This document shows, piece after piece, positions 34,204 to 42,362 of a stretch of 64,000 bases of DNA. The DNA comes from Streptomyces rubradiris (GTDB taxonomy: Bacteria > Actinomycetota > Actinomycetes > Streptomycetales > Streptomycetaceae), in assembly GCF_016860525.1 (NCBI RefSeq), contig NZ_BNEA01000015.1:4514001-4578000 (forward strand), given 5' to 3'. A program made the position numbers and the translations under genes. Under the pieces are notes generated by a model. The model did no database searches. It saw nothing but the letters and a program-made list of their open reading frames with translations, and was not told the origin of the DNA. Within the stretch, counting starts at the first letter, position 1, and every line of letters begins with the position of its first letter.

Positions 34204-34240
34204 GTTCGGTGTCCCGGTCAAGACTGCGCACAATGGGTGC

Positions 34241-34624
34241 ATGGACCCCATCAGCCCCCTGGAACAGGCGTTGCACGCGGCCCGCGCCCTGGTGCTCGCG
34301 GACCTGGTCGCGCGCGAGGTCGCCGAGGCGGACGTGGTCTCGCTGGTGGAGGAGTCCATCGCCCAGCGGCGCTGGTGGGTCGAGCAGTGGCCGGACGGCG
34401 CCGCCTTCGTCGCCGGGCTGGTCGCCCAGGACGTGCAGGACGCGCTGCTGGAGCGGTACGGCCGCTGGCCGCTGTGCCCGGTGTGCGGCTCCGGCGACCC
34501 GCACGCGCTGGACGTGGAACCCGAACTGGGCCCCGACCCGCACTGGGTGTGCCACAAGGCGGGCGTGAAGGTCGCGGCGGTGGGCTCGCTGGGCTCGGCC
34601 GTCGGCGGAACGGCCTCGTCGTGA
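34241..34624 (+). CDS. Small zinc-finger-like unknown protein
   Basis: 127 residues, soluble. The N-terminal half is helical with a W-W-V-E-Q-W segment; the C-terminal half has CPVCGSGDPH and WVCHKAG, a likely zinc site. No named family is recognised. Its stop overlaps the next start (GTGA), so the two are coupled. The gene diverges from the RpiR regulator. Confidence 0.75.
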   Translation: MDPISPLEQALHAARALVLADLVAREVAEADVVSLVEESIAQRRWWVEQWPDGAAFVAGLVAQDVQDALLERYGRWPLCPVCGSGDPHALDVEPELGPDPHWVCHKAGVKVAAVGSLGSAVGGTASS

Positions 34625-34896
34625 CCCTGTACGTCGACCCGCCCGCCTGGCCCGGGCACGGCCGCCTCTGGTCGCACCTGGTCAGCGACGCTTCGTACGA
34701 CGAACTGCACGCCTTCGCCGACCGGTTGGGCCTGCCGCGGCGGGCCTTCGACAACGACCACTACGACCTCCCCGAGCACCGGTACGCCGACGCGGTGGCG
34801 GCCGGGGCGGTGCAGGTCAGCAGCCGGGAAGTGGTCCGGCTGCTGCGGGAGTCGGGGCTGCGCCGGCCCAAGGGACGGCGGGCACGGGGCGGGTAG
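34621..34896 (+). CDS. DUF4031 protein
   Basis: 91 residues from GTG 34621. It starts VTLYVDPPAWPGHGRLWSHL and contains SDASYDELHAFADRLGLPRRAF and DHYDLPEHRY, which match the DUF4031 family. The HD-rich ends suggest metal binding; function unknown. Coupled to the preceding gene. Confidence 0.88.
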   Translation: MTLYVDPPAWPGHGRLWSHLVSDASYDELHAFADRLGLPRRAFDNDHYDLPEHRYADAVAAGAVQVSSREVVRLLRESGLRRPKGRRARGG

Positions 34897-34966
34897 CCGC
34901 GGCTGGAGCCGTGCGCGGCGCGGTCCGGTGAGGTGCGGGCAGGCGTGGTGGATCAGGAGCGGCGGA

Positions 34967-36070
34967 TCAGGAGCGGCGCAGGTACAGTCCGAGACCGGGC
35001 TCCATGTCGTGCTCGTCGTGGGCCGTCCGTTCCTCCTCCACGGTCGCCCGGACGAAGCCCGCGCGGGCCGCGACTTGCTGGGAGGCGGTGTTGCCGTGCT
35101 CGATGGTCAGCAGCACCAGATCGACGTCCTCGCGGGCCAGCGCCCACTCGGTCAGCGCGCGCAGCGCCTCGGTCGCGTAACCCTGGCCGCGGGCCTCCTC
35201 CACGAGGTCGTAGCCGATCTCCACCCGGCCCTCCTCGTCGGGGGCGCCGTGGAAGCCGATGCCGCCGAGGGCGCGGCCGTCCTCGTTGCGGACGACGGCG
35301 AAGACCCCGAACTCCGGCCGGTGTACGCCCGCTTGGTACGCCTTCACCAGCATTCCGGCGGCCTGCTGGGTGCCGGTGTACGGCTCGCCGCCGAGCCAGT
35401 CGAAGCCGCCGTCGCCGCCGAGCCGCAGATCATGGGCGGCGGCCGGGCGGATGCCGGTGAGGGTGCACCGCTCGGCGGGGATGACCAGATTGTTGCGCCA
35501 GCGCCATTCGGTGACGGGGGCGCGGCCGGGCAGCTCGCCGCGGCCGGTGGCCCACAGCAGGGTCGGCCAGGGCTCGGGGCCCGGCTGGACGTGCGGGAAG
35601 ATCCAGGTCAGGACGGATTCGGCGAGGTCCGCGGAGGGCTCGTAGGGCAGGCCGAGGCCCTGGGTCATGTCGTGGGTGTGCAGCAGCACCTCGGCGACGC
35701 CCATCGCCGCGAAGCCCACGCGGTCGGCGCTGCCGTACGGGTAGGGGTGGTAGGCGCGCACCCCGGGCGGGGCGGTGGTGACGGCCGCCGCCAGCAGACC
35801 TCCGGTCGCCTCGATGACCTGGAGCAGGTCCGCGTTGCCGGCGCCCTTGTCGGGGGTCAGCTCGAAGGGGACGTAGTCGTCCTGGGCGCGCGCGACCAGG
35901 TTGGAGGCGTAGGCCACCAGGTCGTCGGCGACGTGCACGGCCGTGGTGCGGCAGTCCCAGTCCAGGTTCCCGGCCGGGACGGCCGTCCAGTCGCGGTCCA
36001 CCGCCGGGCGCAGGGCGGCGAGACAGCCCGCGACGGCCTCGGTCACGGCATCGCCGTTCATCGATCGCAT
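34967..36070 (-). CDS. DinB/maleylpyruvate-isomerase-type domain fused to GNAT acetyltransferase
   Basis: 367 residues. The first 200 resemble the mycothiol-dependent maleylpyruvate isomerase/DinB four-helix domain (CRTTAVHVADDLVAYASNLVARA, MGVAEVLLHTHDMTQGLGLPY, with metal-ligand-type His residues). The last 170 are a GNAT domain (GGIGFHGAPDEEGRVEIGYDLVEEARGQGYATEAL, HGNTASQQVAARAGFVR). The two are usually separate proteins. Met4 is an alternative start. A role in thiol or antibiotic modification is possible but unproven. Confidence 0.82.
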   Translation of the reverse strand: MRSMNGDAVTEAVAGCLAALRPAVDRDWTAVPAGNLDWDCRTTAVHVADDLVAYASNLVARAQDDYVPFELTPDKGAGNADLLQVIEATGGLLAAAVTTAPPGVRAYHPYPYGSADRVGFAAMGVAEVLLHTHDMTQGLGLPYEPSADLAESVLTWIFPHVQPGPEPWPTLLWATGRGELPGRAPVTEWRWRNNLVIPAERCTLTGIRPAAAHDLRLGGDGGFDWLGGEPYTGTQQAAGMLVKAYQAGVHRPEFGVFAVVRNEDGRALGGIGFHGAPDEEGRVEIGYDLVEEARGQGYATEALRALTEWALAREDVDLVLLTIEHGNTASQQVAARAGFVRATVEEERTAHDEHDMEPGLGLYLRRS

Positions 36071-36096
36071 GGGCGAACCCTAGGCGGCGGTTTCCC

Positions 36097-36741
36097 TCAG
36101 GTCGACAGCATTTCCAGCTCGCCGGACAGGTTGTAGCGGGCGGTGGCCTCCCAGTGCTCGCGGCCGTAGGGGGTGTGGAACAGGTGCGGCAGGCCGAGGA
36201 GTTGGCGCAGAACCGCCGAACGTCCCTCGCGGAAGGCGTCGTTGGGCACGAAGTGGTACTCCTCGCGGATCGCGGCGGTGTAGGCGGCGTACGCGGACGG
36301 GGGCGCGGCCAGGACCGCGAGGTCGGCGTCGCACAGCACCTGGCCGTCGGGGTCGTCGCCGGCCGGGTCGTGGCCGACGGTGAGCCGGACCAGCCGGGCC
36401 ACCTCGGCCGTCTTCGCGTCCGGCAGGCCGGCCTCCGGCAGGGCGCGCTCGGCCAGCCGCGCGGACCGCTCCTCGTTCTCGGACCGCTCCGGGAGGTAGA
36501 CGGCGTCGTGGAACCAGGCGGCCAGCCGGACCGCGTCCGGGTCGGCCGCGTACCGCTCCAGGGTGTCGACGTGGTCGAGCACGGCGGTGAGGTGCGCCAC
36601 GGTGTGGTAGTGGCGCTGCGGCTCCTGCCAGCGGGCGAGCAGGTTGTCGGCGTACGGGGCGGGGTCGGGGCCGCCGCCGGGGGCACGGGCGGCCTCCAGG
36701 GCGCGGATGAAGCGGAGTCGCAGGGCGTCGAGGTCGGCCAT
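36097..36741 (-). CDS. HD-domain metal-dependent hydrolase
   Basis: 214 residues. It has H-x-H-T-x-x-H (HYHTVAHLTAVLDHVD), the HD pair in LAAWFHDAVY and a later CDADLAVLAA, the layout of predicted metal-dependent HD phosphohydrolases. The start ATG 36741 begins MADLDALRLRF; the frame is open far upstream but that part is antisense to cutC. It ends 26 bp before the fusion gene on the same strand, so the two may be co-transcribed. Confidence 0.87.
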   Translation of the reverse strand: MADLDALRLRFIRALEAARAPGGGPDPAPYADNLLARWQEPQRHYHTVAHLTAVLDHVDTLERYAADPDAVRLAAWFHDAVYLPERSENEERSARLAERALPEAGLPDAKTAEVARLVRLTVGHDPAGDDPDGQVLCDADLAVLAAPPSAYAAYTAAIREEYHFVPNDAFREGRSAVLRQLLGLPHLFHTPYGREHWEATARYNLSGELEMLST

Positions 36742-36866
36742 GGCCCCATTCTTCCGCGCCGCCCGCCGCCTGCCGCCTCGCGCATGCCGACGGACCGCCG
36801 GTCGTCCCGTTCGTACGGCTGGCCCCCGTTCGTACGGCTGGCGCTGGGGGACGGGCATACTCTTGA

Positions 36867-36882
36867 ATTGGACTAGACCTGT
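36867..36882. promoter_or_regulatory. Candidate DasR site upstream of cutC
   Basis: ATTGGACTAGACCTGT matches the dre consensus at 12 of 16 positions, including the central CTAGACC, and lies 33 bases before the cutC start. Confidence 0.5.
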
Positions 36883-36915
36883 AGTCGCCCGACGAATGCC
36901 GATGAATGGGGTGCC

Positions 36916-37614
36916 ATGAGCAAGCGTGCAGTCCTGGAGGTGATCGCCCTCGACCTTGAGGACGCGGTCGCCGCCCAGGCCGGAGGCGCGGACCGGCTGG
37001 AGCTGGTCACCGAGATGGCGGCCGACGGGCTCACCCCCGCGCCCGCCACCGTCGCCGCCATCCGCGCCGCCGTCGACATCGACCTGCGCGTGATGCTCCG
37101 CGTCGCGGACGGCTTCGCGGCCGGCGACCTGGACCGGCTGGTCGGCCTGGCCGGCGAGCTGCGCGAGGCCGGCGCCGACCAGTTCGTGCTCGGGTTCCTC
37201 GCCGAGGACGGCGGCGCCGACGTGGCCGCCGTGGAGCGGGTCGTCGACGCGCTCGACGGCTGCCCGTGGACCTTCCACCGGGCGATCGACCGGGCCGCCG
37301 ACCGGGACGCCCTGCGCAAGCAGCTCGCCGACCTGCCCGGCCTGGACACCTACCTGACCGCGGGCGCCGCTTCCGGCGTGGACGACGGCCTGCCCACGCT
37401 GCTCGCCGAGGCGGCGCAGGGCGGCGGCCCGGGCTACGAGCAGCAGATCATGGTCGGCGGCGGGCTGCGCCTCGACCACGTGCCCCGGCTGCGCGAGGGC
37501 GGTATCGAGGCGTTCCACATCGGCGGCGCGGCCCGCCCCGCCGGCTGGCAGGGGCCGGTCTCGGCGGAGGTGGTCGCCCAGTGGCGCACCGCGCTGGACG
37601 CGGACGTCGGCTAG
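36916..37614 (+). CDS. cutC: CutC-family protein
   Basis: 232 residues, a TIM barrel with the CutC marks LEVIALDLEDAVAAQAGGADRLELV, FVLGFL, TFHRAIDRAAD and IMVGGGLR. CutC was linked to copper homeostasis, but this is doubtful and its substrate is unknown. The dre-like site upstream ties it to the DasR regulon, pointing instead to sugar metabolism. Its stop overlaps that of the converging membrane gene. Confidence 0.9.
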   Translation: MSKRAVLEVIALDLEDAVAAQAGGADRLELVTEMAADGLTPAPATVAAIRAAVDIDLRVMLRVADGFAAGDLDRLVGLAGELREAGADQFVLGFLAEDGGADVAAVERVVDALDGCPWTFHRAIDRAADRDALRKQLADLPGLDTYLTAGAASGVDDGLPTLLAEAAQGGGPGYEQQIMVGGGLRLDHVPRLREGGIEAFHIGGAARPAGWQGPVSAEVVAQWRTALDADVG

Positions 37615-38360
37615 TCCCGGACCGCGTCGGCCGGGGGCGTCGGCTCCTTCCGCACCGGGTGCAGGCACAGCGGGGTCGCGCCGTTCGCGCTGTACTGGAG
37701 GTAGGCGTAGTAGTCGCCGTCCGCGCAGTACCCGTTGTGCTGCTCGGTGACCAGGTACTGGGCGTCCGGCGAGTCGCAGGGGACGTTCCTGAGGTCCTGG
37801 TGGGGCCACTCGCGGTCGTTGTGCGCGCACGCCCCGACCGAGAGCGGCTCGGTGTTCTTCCGGGGCTGGAAGCGCACCCGGGACGGCTCGTCGGAGCCGC
37901 CGGCCGCGAGCAGGACGGGTACGGCGATCACCAGCGCGGCCAGGACAGCGAGCGGGAGCAGCACGGCCGGCCGCCGCAGCAGCGGCCGGCCGGGGTCCAG
38001 CGGCGGGCGCCAGGCGGCCGTGACCGGTGCCGGCAGCTTCCGGATCCGGGCCAGCGCACCGAGGTTGACCAGCAGGGTGACCGGGGTGATGACCACCGAC
38101 AGCGGCCCCCACCAGCCCCGTATCAGGGTGTCCCGCTGTGTCTGCCGGAACACGGCCAGCGCGCACGGGCGGCACAGCGTCCCCCGCCGCCGCAGGAACC
38201 GCATGAGCACCACCATGCCCTGGTGCCCGCGCACGGTCACCGGCGCGGCGGGCAGCGCCCCGCACACCTCGCACCCCGGCCCGGCGACGAGCGGGTACGG
38301 CGCCCCGGGCTGCTGGTACGGGTACGCGGGATACGGGGAGTGCGGGTACGGCGAGCTCAA
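37611..38360 (-). CDS. Membrane protein with Cys-pair N-terminus and extracytoplasmic domain
   Basis: 249 residues. A Pro/Tyr-rich start is followed by two CxxC pairs (CEVC and CRPC, a likely zinc ribbon), a first membrane segment near GPLSVVITPVTLLVNLGAL and a strong helix PAVLLPLAVLAALVIAVPVLLAAG. The outer C-terminal 90 residues contain four Cys (GACAH, VPCDSP, GYCADGDYY, LCLHPV) likely in disulfides, similar to LppU/SCO3897-like domains. Function unknown. Confidence 0.78.
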   Translation of the reverse strand: MSSPYPHSPYPAYPYQQPGAPYPLVAGPGCEVCGALPAAPVTVRGHQGMVVLMRFLRRRGTLCRPCALAVFRQTQRDTLIRGWWGPLSVVITPVTLLVNLGALARIRKLPAPVTAAWRPPLDPGRPLLRRPAVLLPLAVLAALVIAVPVLLAAGGSDEPSRVRFQPRKNTEPLSVGACAHNDREWPHQDLRNVPCDSPDAQYLVTEQHNGYCADGDYYAYLQYSANGATPLCLHPVRKEPTPPADAVRD

Positions 38361-38439
38361 CGGGGGCCTCTCCAGGGGGACATGCCGGAACGGATCAGCA
38401 CCCTACTCGGCGCGCCGCGGGGCTTCGGTGTCGTACGTG

Positions 38440-40503
38440 TCACGCGTCCCGCTCGGCGAGCTGCGGGGGCAGCGGGGCCGCGTGCGTCACGATCAGGCCC
38501 GACACCGCCCGGGTCAGCGCCACGTACAGCCGCCGCAGGCCGGTGCGTTCGTCCGGCTCGCCGTCCACCACGGCCCGCGGCTCGTCCAGCACCACGTAGT
38601 CGTACTCCAGGCCCTTGGCGAGCGAGGCCGGGACCAAGGTCAGCCGGGTCTCGCGGGTGGTCTCCTCACCGGGCGCCAGGTAGGAGATCCCGGCGGCCGT
38701 CAGGGCCTCGGCCAGCTCCGGGATGCGGGCGTCGGCGGCGATCAGGCCCGTCGAGCCCTCGTTGCGCAGCAGCCGCGCGCAGGCGTCGACCACGTCGGCC
38801 GCCCCGGCCGCCGTACGCACCTCGAAGAAGCCGGGGTTCTCCCGGACCGAGGCGACCGGGGTGAGCCCTGGCGCGATGTGCGGCAGCAGCCGGGAGGCGT
38901 ACGCGATGACGTCCGTCGGCACGCGGAAACCGGCCGTCAGCTCCTCCACCGCCCCCTCCGGCTTGCCCAGGTGCGCGAGCGCCTCCGCCCAGCTGCGGGT
39001 CGCCCACGGGGTCGTGCCCTGCGCCAGGTCGCCCAGCACGGTGGCGCTGCCGGTGGTGCAGCGGCGGCCGACGGCCCGGTACTGCATGGGGGACAGATCC
39101 TGCGCCTCGTCCAGCACCACGTGCCCCAGGGAGTGCGTGCGCTGGATCAGATCGGCCGCCTCGTCGATGAGCACGGCGTCCGCCGCCGACCACTTGGCCG
39201 ACTTCACGCTGCGCGCCGGCCTGGTCCACAGGACCGCCTTCTGCTCGTCCTCGTCCAGGATTCCCGCGGCGTGCTCGGCGAGGAACTCGGCGTCCGACAG
39301 CAGCCGCAGCACCAGCTTCGCCGGGTCCACGGCCGGCCAGATCGCCTTCACGGCCGCTTTCACCGCGCTGTTGCGGGCCACCGCGTCCTGCACCCGGTCG
39401 TCCGGCGCCTCCCCGGCCTGCTCCATCCGCACCAGCACCGCGTGCGCGATCCGCTGCGGCAGCGCCTCCCGGGCCGCGCCGTAACGGATGTCCCGGGCCA
39501 GCAACTCGCCGACGATCTCCTCCAGTTCGTACGCCGGAATCCGCCAGCGCCGGGAGCCGCGCACGACCACGACCGGCTCGGTGGGCGGGGTCACGTGCGC
39601 GTACAGGGCCCGCCGGAGCACCTCGGCCATCCGGGCGTCGCCCTTGACGATCGCGGCGGCGGCCTCGTCCGTGCCGCGCACCTCCACATGGGCGACCAGG
39701 TCGTCCACCGTCGCCTGCCGCACCGTCAGCTCGCCGAGCGCGGGCAGCACCTGCTCGATGTAGTGCAGGAAGGACCGGTTCGGCCCGATGACGAGGGTTC
39801 CGGTGCGGGCCAGCCGCTCCCGGTGGGCGTACAGCAGGTACGCGACCCGGTGCAGGCCGACGGCGGTCTTCCCGGTGCCCGGACCGCCCTGCACACAGAC
39901 CGTCCCGGACAGGCCGGACCGGACGATCTCGTCCTGCTCCGGCTGGATGGTGGCGACGATGTCCCGCATCGGGCCCACGCGCGGCCGTTCGATCTCCCGC
40001 TGGAGCAGTTTGCTGGTGGTGGCGGCCTCCGCCGGGTCGGACAGGTGCTCGTCCTCGTACGCGGTCAGGTCGCCGCCGGTGTAGCCGAAGCGCCGGCGCA
40101 GCCCGACGTCCATGGGGTTCTTCTTCGACGCCCGGTAGAACGGCTGCGACACCGGTGCGCGCCAGTCGATGACCATGGGGTCGCCGTCGGCGTCGTGCAC
40201 GTGCCGCCGCCCGATGTAGAACCGCTCGCCCCCGGCGCCCTCGGCCTGCTCGGCGCCCGGCGCGCGCAGGTAGTCCAGGCGGCCGAAGAACAGGGGGGTG
40301 TCGCTGAGGTCGGCCAGCGCCTTGATGCGCTCGTCGATCTGGTGGGTGAGAACCTCGGCGTTGACCCAGTTCGCGGTGACATCGCGGATGTCGAGCGCCT
40401 CCACGTCCTCGCGCATGGCGCGCAGGGCGGCACGGGACGCGGCCAGGTGGGCGCGCTCCCGGGCCAGGGGGTCGTCGAGCGGGTCGTGGGCGGGCGTGGA
40501 CAA
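38440..40503 (-). CDS. helD: HelD-like superfamily 1 helicase
   Basis: 687 residues. An N-terminal coiled coil (ARERAHLAASRAALRAMREDVEAL) precedes a UvrD/Rep-type ATPase with Walker A GGPGTGKTAVGLHR, DEAQDLSPMQYR (Walker B), a GDLAQGTTPW motif and a closing RRLYVALTRAV motif VI. HelD proteins bind RNA polymerase and recycle it from DNA; some Streptomyces members also protect it from rifamycin. I see no rifamycin-associated element upstream that I can identify. Confidence 0.9.
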   Translation of the reverse strand: MSTPAHDPLDDPLARERAHLAASRAALRAMREDVEALDIRDVTANWVNAEVLTHQIDERIKALADLSDTPLFFGRLDYLRAPGAEQAEGAGGERFYIGRRHVHDADGDPMVIDWRAPVSQPFYRASKKNPMDVGLRRRFGYTGGDLTAYEDEHLSDPAEAATTSKLLQREIERPRVGPMRDIVATIQPEQDEIVRSGLSGTVCVQGGPGTGKTAVGLHRVAYLLYAHRERLARTGTLVIGPNRSFLHYIEQVLPALGELTVRQATVDDLVAHVEVRGTDEAAAAIVKGDARMAEVLRRALYAHVTPPTEPVVVVRGSRRWRIPAYELEEIVGELLARDIRYGAAREALPQRIAHAVLVRMEQAGEAPDDRVQDAVARNSAVKAAVKAIWPAVDPAKLVLRLLSDAEFLAEHAAGILDEDEQKAVLWTRPARSVKSAKWSAADAVLIDEAADLIQRTHSLGHVVLDEAQDLSPMQYRAVGRRCTTGSATVLGDLAQGTTPWATRSWAEALAHLGKPEGAVEELTAGFRVPTDVIAYASRLLPHIAPGLTPVASVRENPGFFEVRTAAGAADVVDACARLLRNEGSTGLIAADARIPELAEALTAAGISYLAPGEETTRETRLTLVPASLAKGLEYDYVVLDEPRAVVDGEPDERTGLRRLYVALTRAVSGLIVTHAAPLPPQLAERDA

Positions 40504-40994
40504 GGGGGTGCCTCCGGTGGGCCTGCTGCTGCGTGGGCTACGACGATGCCGTCCGGTTTCCGGCCGGGCGGCGGCACTCCGGGAGGGAGGCGGGCAAGGG
40601 CGGAGATTTTAGGCGGGGCACCGGGAACCGTCCAACGAATTTCCGGTACCGCCCGTTCCTGGCCCGTGCGTCGGCCGTTCCTGGCCCGTGCGTCGGCCGT
40701 TCCTGGTCCGTGCGTCGGCCGTTTCGCGGTTTGTGTGTCGGCCGTTCCTGGTCCGTGCGTCGGCCGTTTCGCGGTTTGTGTGTCGGCCGTTCCTGGTCCG
40801 TGCGTCGGCCGTTTCGCGGTCCGTGTGTCGGCCGTTCTCCGGCTGTTTCCGGTGTTCCTGTCCTGCCCGTCCCCTAGGGGATCGGGGCCAATCGGTCTCA
40901 GGGGCGGTGTCCACCCGGGGGCCTACGAGGGGCGGCCGAAATCTGGACCCGGGGGCCGATGCGCCGGCGGTGCCCGGAGATCCACCATGGAGTC
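40504..40994. other. 491-bp gap holding a 22/23-bp minisatellite
   Basis: No gene is supported here. From about 40646 to 40850 alternating 22-bp (CGTTCCTGGTCCGTGCGTCGGC) and 23-bp (CGTTTCGCGGTTTGTGTGTCGGC) units form a higher-order 45-bp period. Because 45 is a multiple of three, all frames stay open and give repeat peptides; these have no other support as proteins. Confidence 0.6.
40646..40850. repeat. 22/23-bp tandem minisatellite
   Basis: About nine units. The first CGTTCC positions are 40654 and 40676 (22-bp period); later units alternate between a CCTGGTCC and a TCGCGGTTT type. The reverse strand would encode a repeating hydrophilic 15-residue block, but no start signal supports it. Confidence 0.88.
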
Positions 40995-41195
40995 ATGAGC
41001 GCAGCGACCATCACTCCCGCCCCCTTCCGGCCGCCGTCCGGCGTCACCACCCTGGACGGCACCCACCACCACCCGCTGGGCAACGCCCTGCGCGCCGTCA
41101 AGGTGTTCGCCGAGGCCGCGTTCAGCGTCGTCATCCTCGGCGAGTACAGCGAACACGGCGAGTACGGCGAGGAAGCGGGCATACGCATCAAGTGA
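40995..41195 (+). CDS. 66-residue unknown protein
   Basis: A short gene starting MSAATITPAPFRPP and ending EEAGIRIK. The middle is helical (LGNALRAVKVFAEAAFSVVIL) and is followed by an acidic Glu/Tyr/Gly stretch (GEYSEHGEYGEE). The ribosome-binding site is weak (GGAG only two bases before ATG). It lies 18 bp upstream of the GT87 gene on the same strand. No family is recognised. Confidence 0.55.
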   Translation: MSAATITPAPFRPPSGVTTLDGTHHHPLGNALRAVKVFAEAAFSVVILGEYSEHGEYGEEAGIRIK

Positions 41196-41213
41196 CGACA
41201 TAGGGTCGGCTCC

Positions 41214-42362
41214 GTGCGGAAACGGACCGCCCTGATCCTGCTCGCCCTCTCCCTCGCCTCCTTCGGCACGCTCTGCGCCCTGCGCGGCGCGCCCATGGCC
41301 GACCTCCTCGTCTACCGCGCCGAGGGCGCCGCCGTGGCCCACGGCACCGACCTGTACGGCTTCACCGTCACCGAGTGGCGGCTCCCCGCGACCTACCCGC
41401 CCTTCGCCGCGATCCTGTTCGTCCCGGCGGCCTGGCTCCCCGTTCCCGTCCTGAAGACGGCGTTCCTCGCGGCCAACGTTCTCCTGCTCGCCGCCCTCGT
41501 CGTCCTGTCCGCCCGCCTGGCCCGGCGCACCCCGGCCCCGGCCGTGGTCTGCGCCGCCACCGCCCTCGCCCTCTGGCTCGAACCGGTCTTCCAGACCCTG
41601 CTGTTCGGCCAGGTCAACCTGGCCGTCGCCTGCCTGACCCTGTGGGACCTGACCCGGCCCCCGGGCGCCCGGTGGGCGGGAGCGGCCCTCGGGATCGCGG
41701 CCGGGATCAAACTCACCCCGGCCGTGTTCCTGGCGTGGCTGCTGCTGCGCGGCCGGATACGAGAGGCGGCGACCGCGCTCGCGGCCTTCGCGGGGACGAT
41801 CGCGTGCGGAGCCGTGCTGCTGCCCTCGGCGACCGTCTCCTTCTGGACCCGGCGGCTGTGGGAGACCGGCCGGGTCGGCAAGGCGTGGATCGTGGACAAC
41901 CAGTCCCTCCAGGGGCTGATCGCGAGGATGCTCGGCGATCCCGCGCCGGGCCTCGGCTGGGTGCTGCCGGCACTGGTCACCGGTGCCGTCGGCCTGGGGC
42001 TCGCGGGCCGCGCCCGGCAGGAGCGGCACGGCATCCTGCTCACCGCGTGCACGGCCCTGCTGGTCTGTCCGATCAGCTGGTCCCACCACTGGGTGTGGTG
42101 CGTGCCGCTGCTGGCGGTGCTGCTCGGCGACGGCCGCCGGTGGGCGGCGGCCGCCACGGCGGCGGTCTTCACCGCCCGCACCCTGTGGCTCGTCCCGCAC
42201 GCGGGCGACCGGGACCTGCACCTGCCGTGGTGGCAGCAGCCGGCGGCGTCCCCGTACCCGCTGCTGGCGCTGGCCCTGCTGGCGGGGGCGGCGGCGGCCC
42301 GCCGCCCGGGGCGTCAGGCCGCGCCCTCCGCCAGGATCTCGTCGGCGTCCACGATCCGGTAG
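41214..42362 (+). CDS. GT87/DUF2029 polytopic mannosyltransferase-like protein
   Basis: 382 residues, GTG start. About nine to ten membrane helices and an early periplasmic Asp (ADLLVYRAEG) followed by ATYPPFAA mark the GT87 family of polyprenol-phosphate-mannose-dependent transferases. IKLTPAVFLAWLL and WSHHWVWCVPLL are also typical. It may add mannose or another sugar to an envelope glycan. The 3' end overlaps the converging XPB helicase gene by 49 bp. Confidence 0.87.
   Translation: MRKRTALILLALSLASFGTLCALRGAPMADLLVYRAEGAAVAHGTDLYGFTVTEWRLPATYPPFAAILFVPAAWLPVPVLKTAFLAANVLLLAALVVLSARLARRTPAPAVVCAATALALWLEPVFQTLLFGQVNLAVACLTLWDLTRPPGARWAGAALGIAAGIKLTPAVFLAWLLLRGRIREAATALAAFAGTIACGAVLLPSATVSFWTRRLWETGRVGKAWIVDNQSLQGLIARMLGDPAPGLGWVLPALVTGAVGLGLAGRARQERHGILLTACTALLVCPISWSHHWVWCVPLLAVLLGDGRRWAAAATAAVFTARTLWLVPHAGDRDLHLPWWQQPAASPYPLLALALLAGAAAARRPGRQAAPSARISSASTIR

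Noticed and set aside
40609..40914. Minus-strand 101-residue ORF with repeated NGRHTNRETADARTR.
   Set aside because: Created by the 45-bp periodic minisatellite; no ribosome-binding site, and the other frames are open as well.
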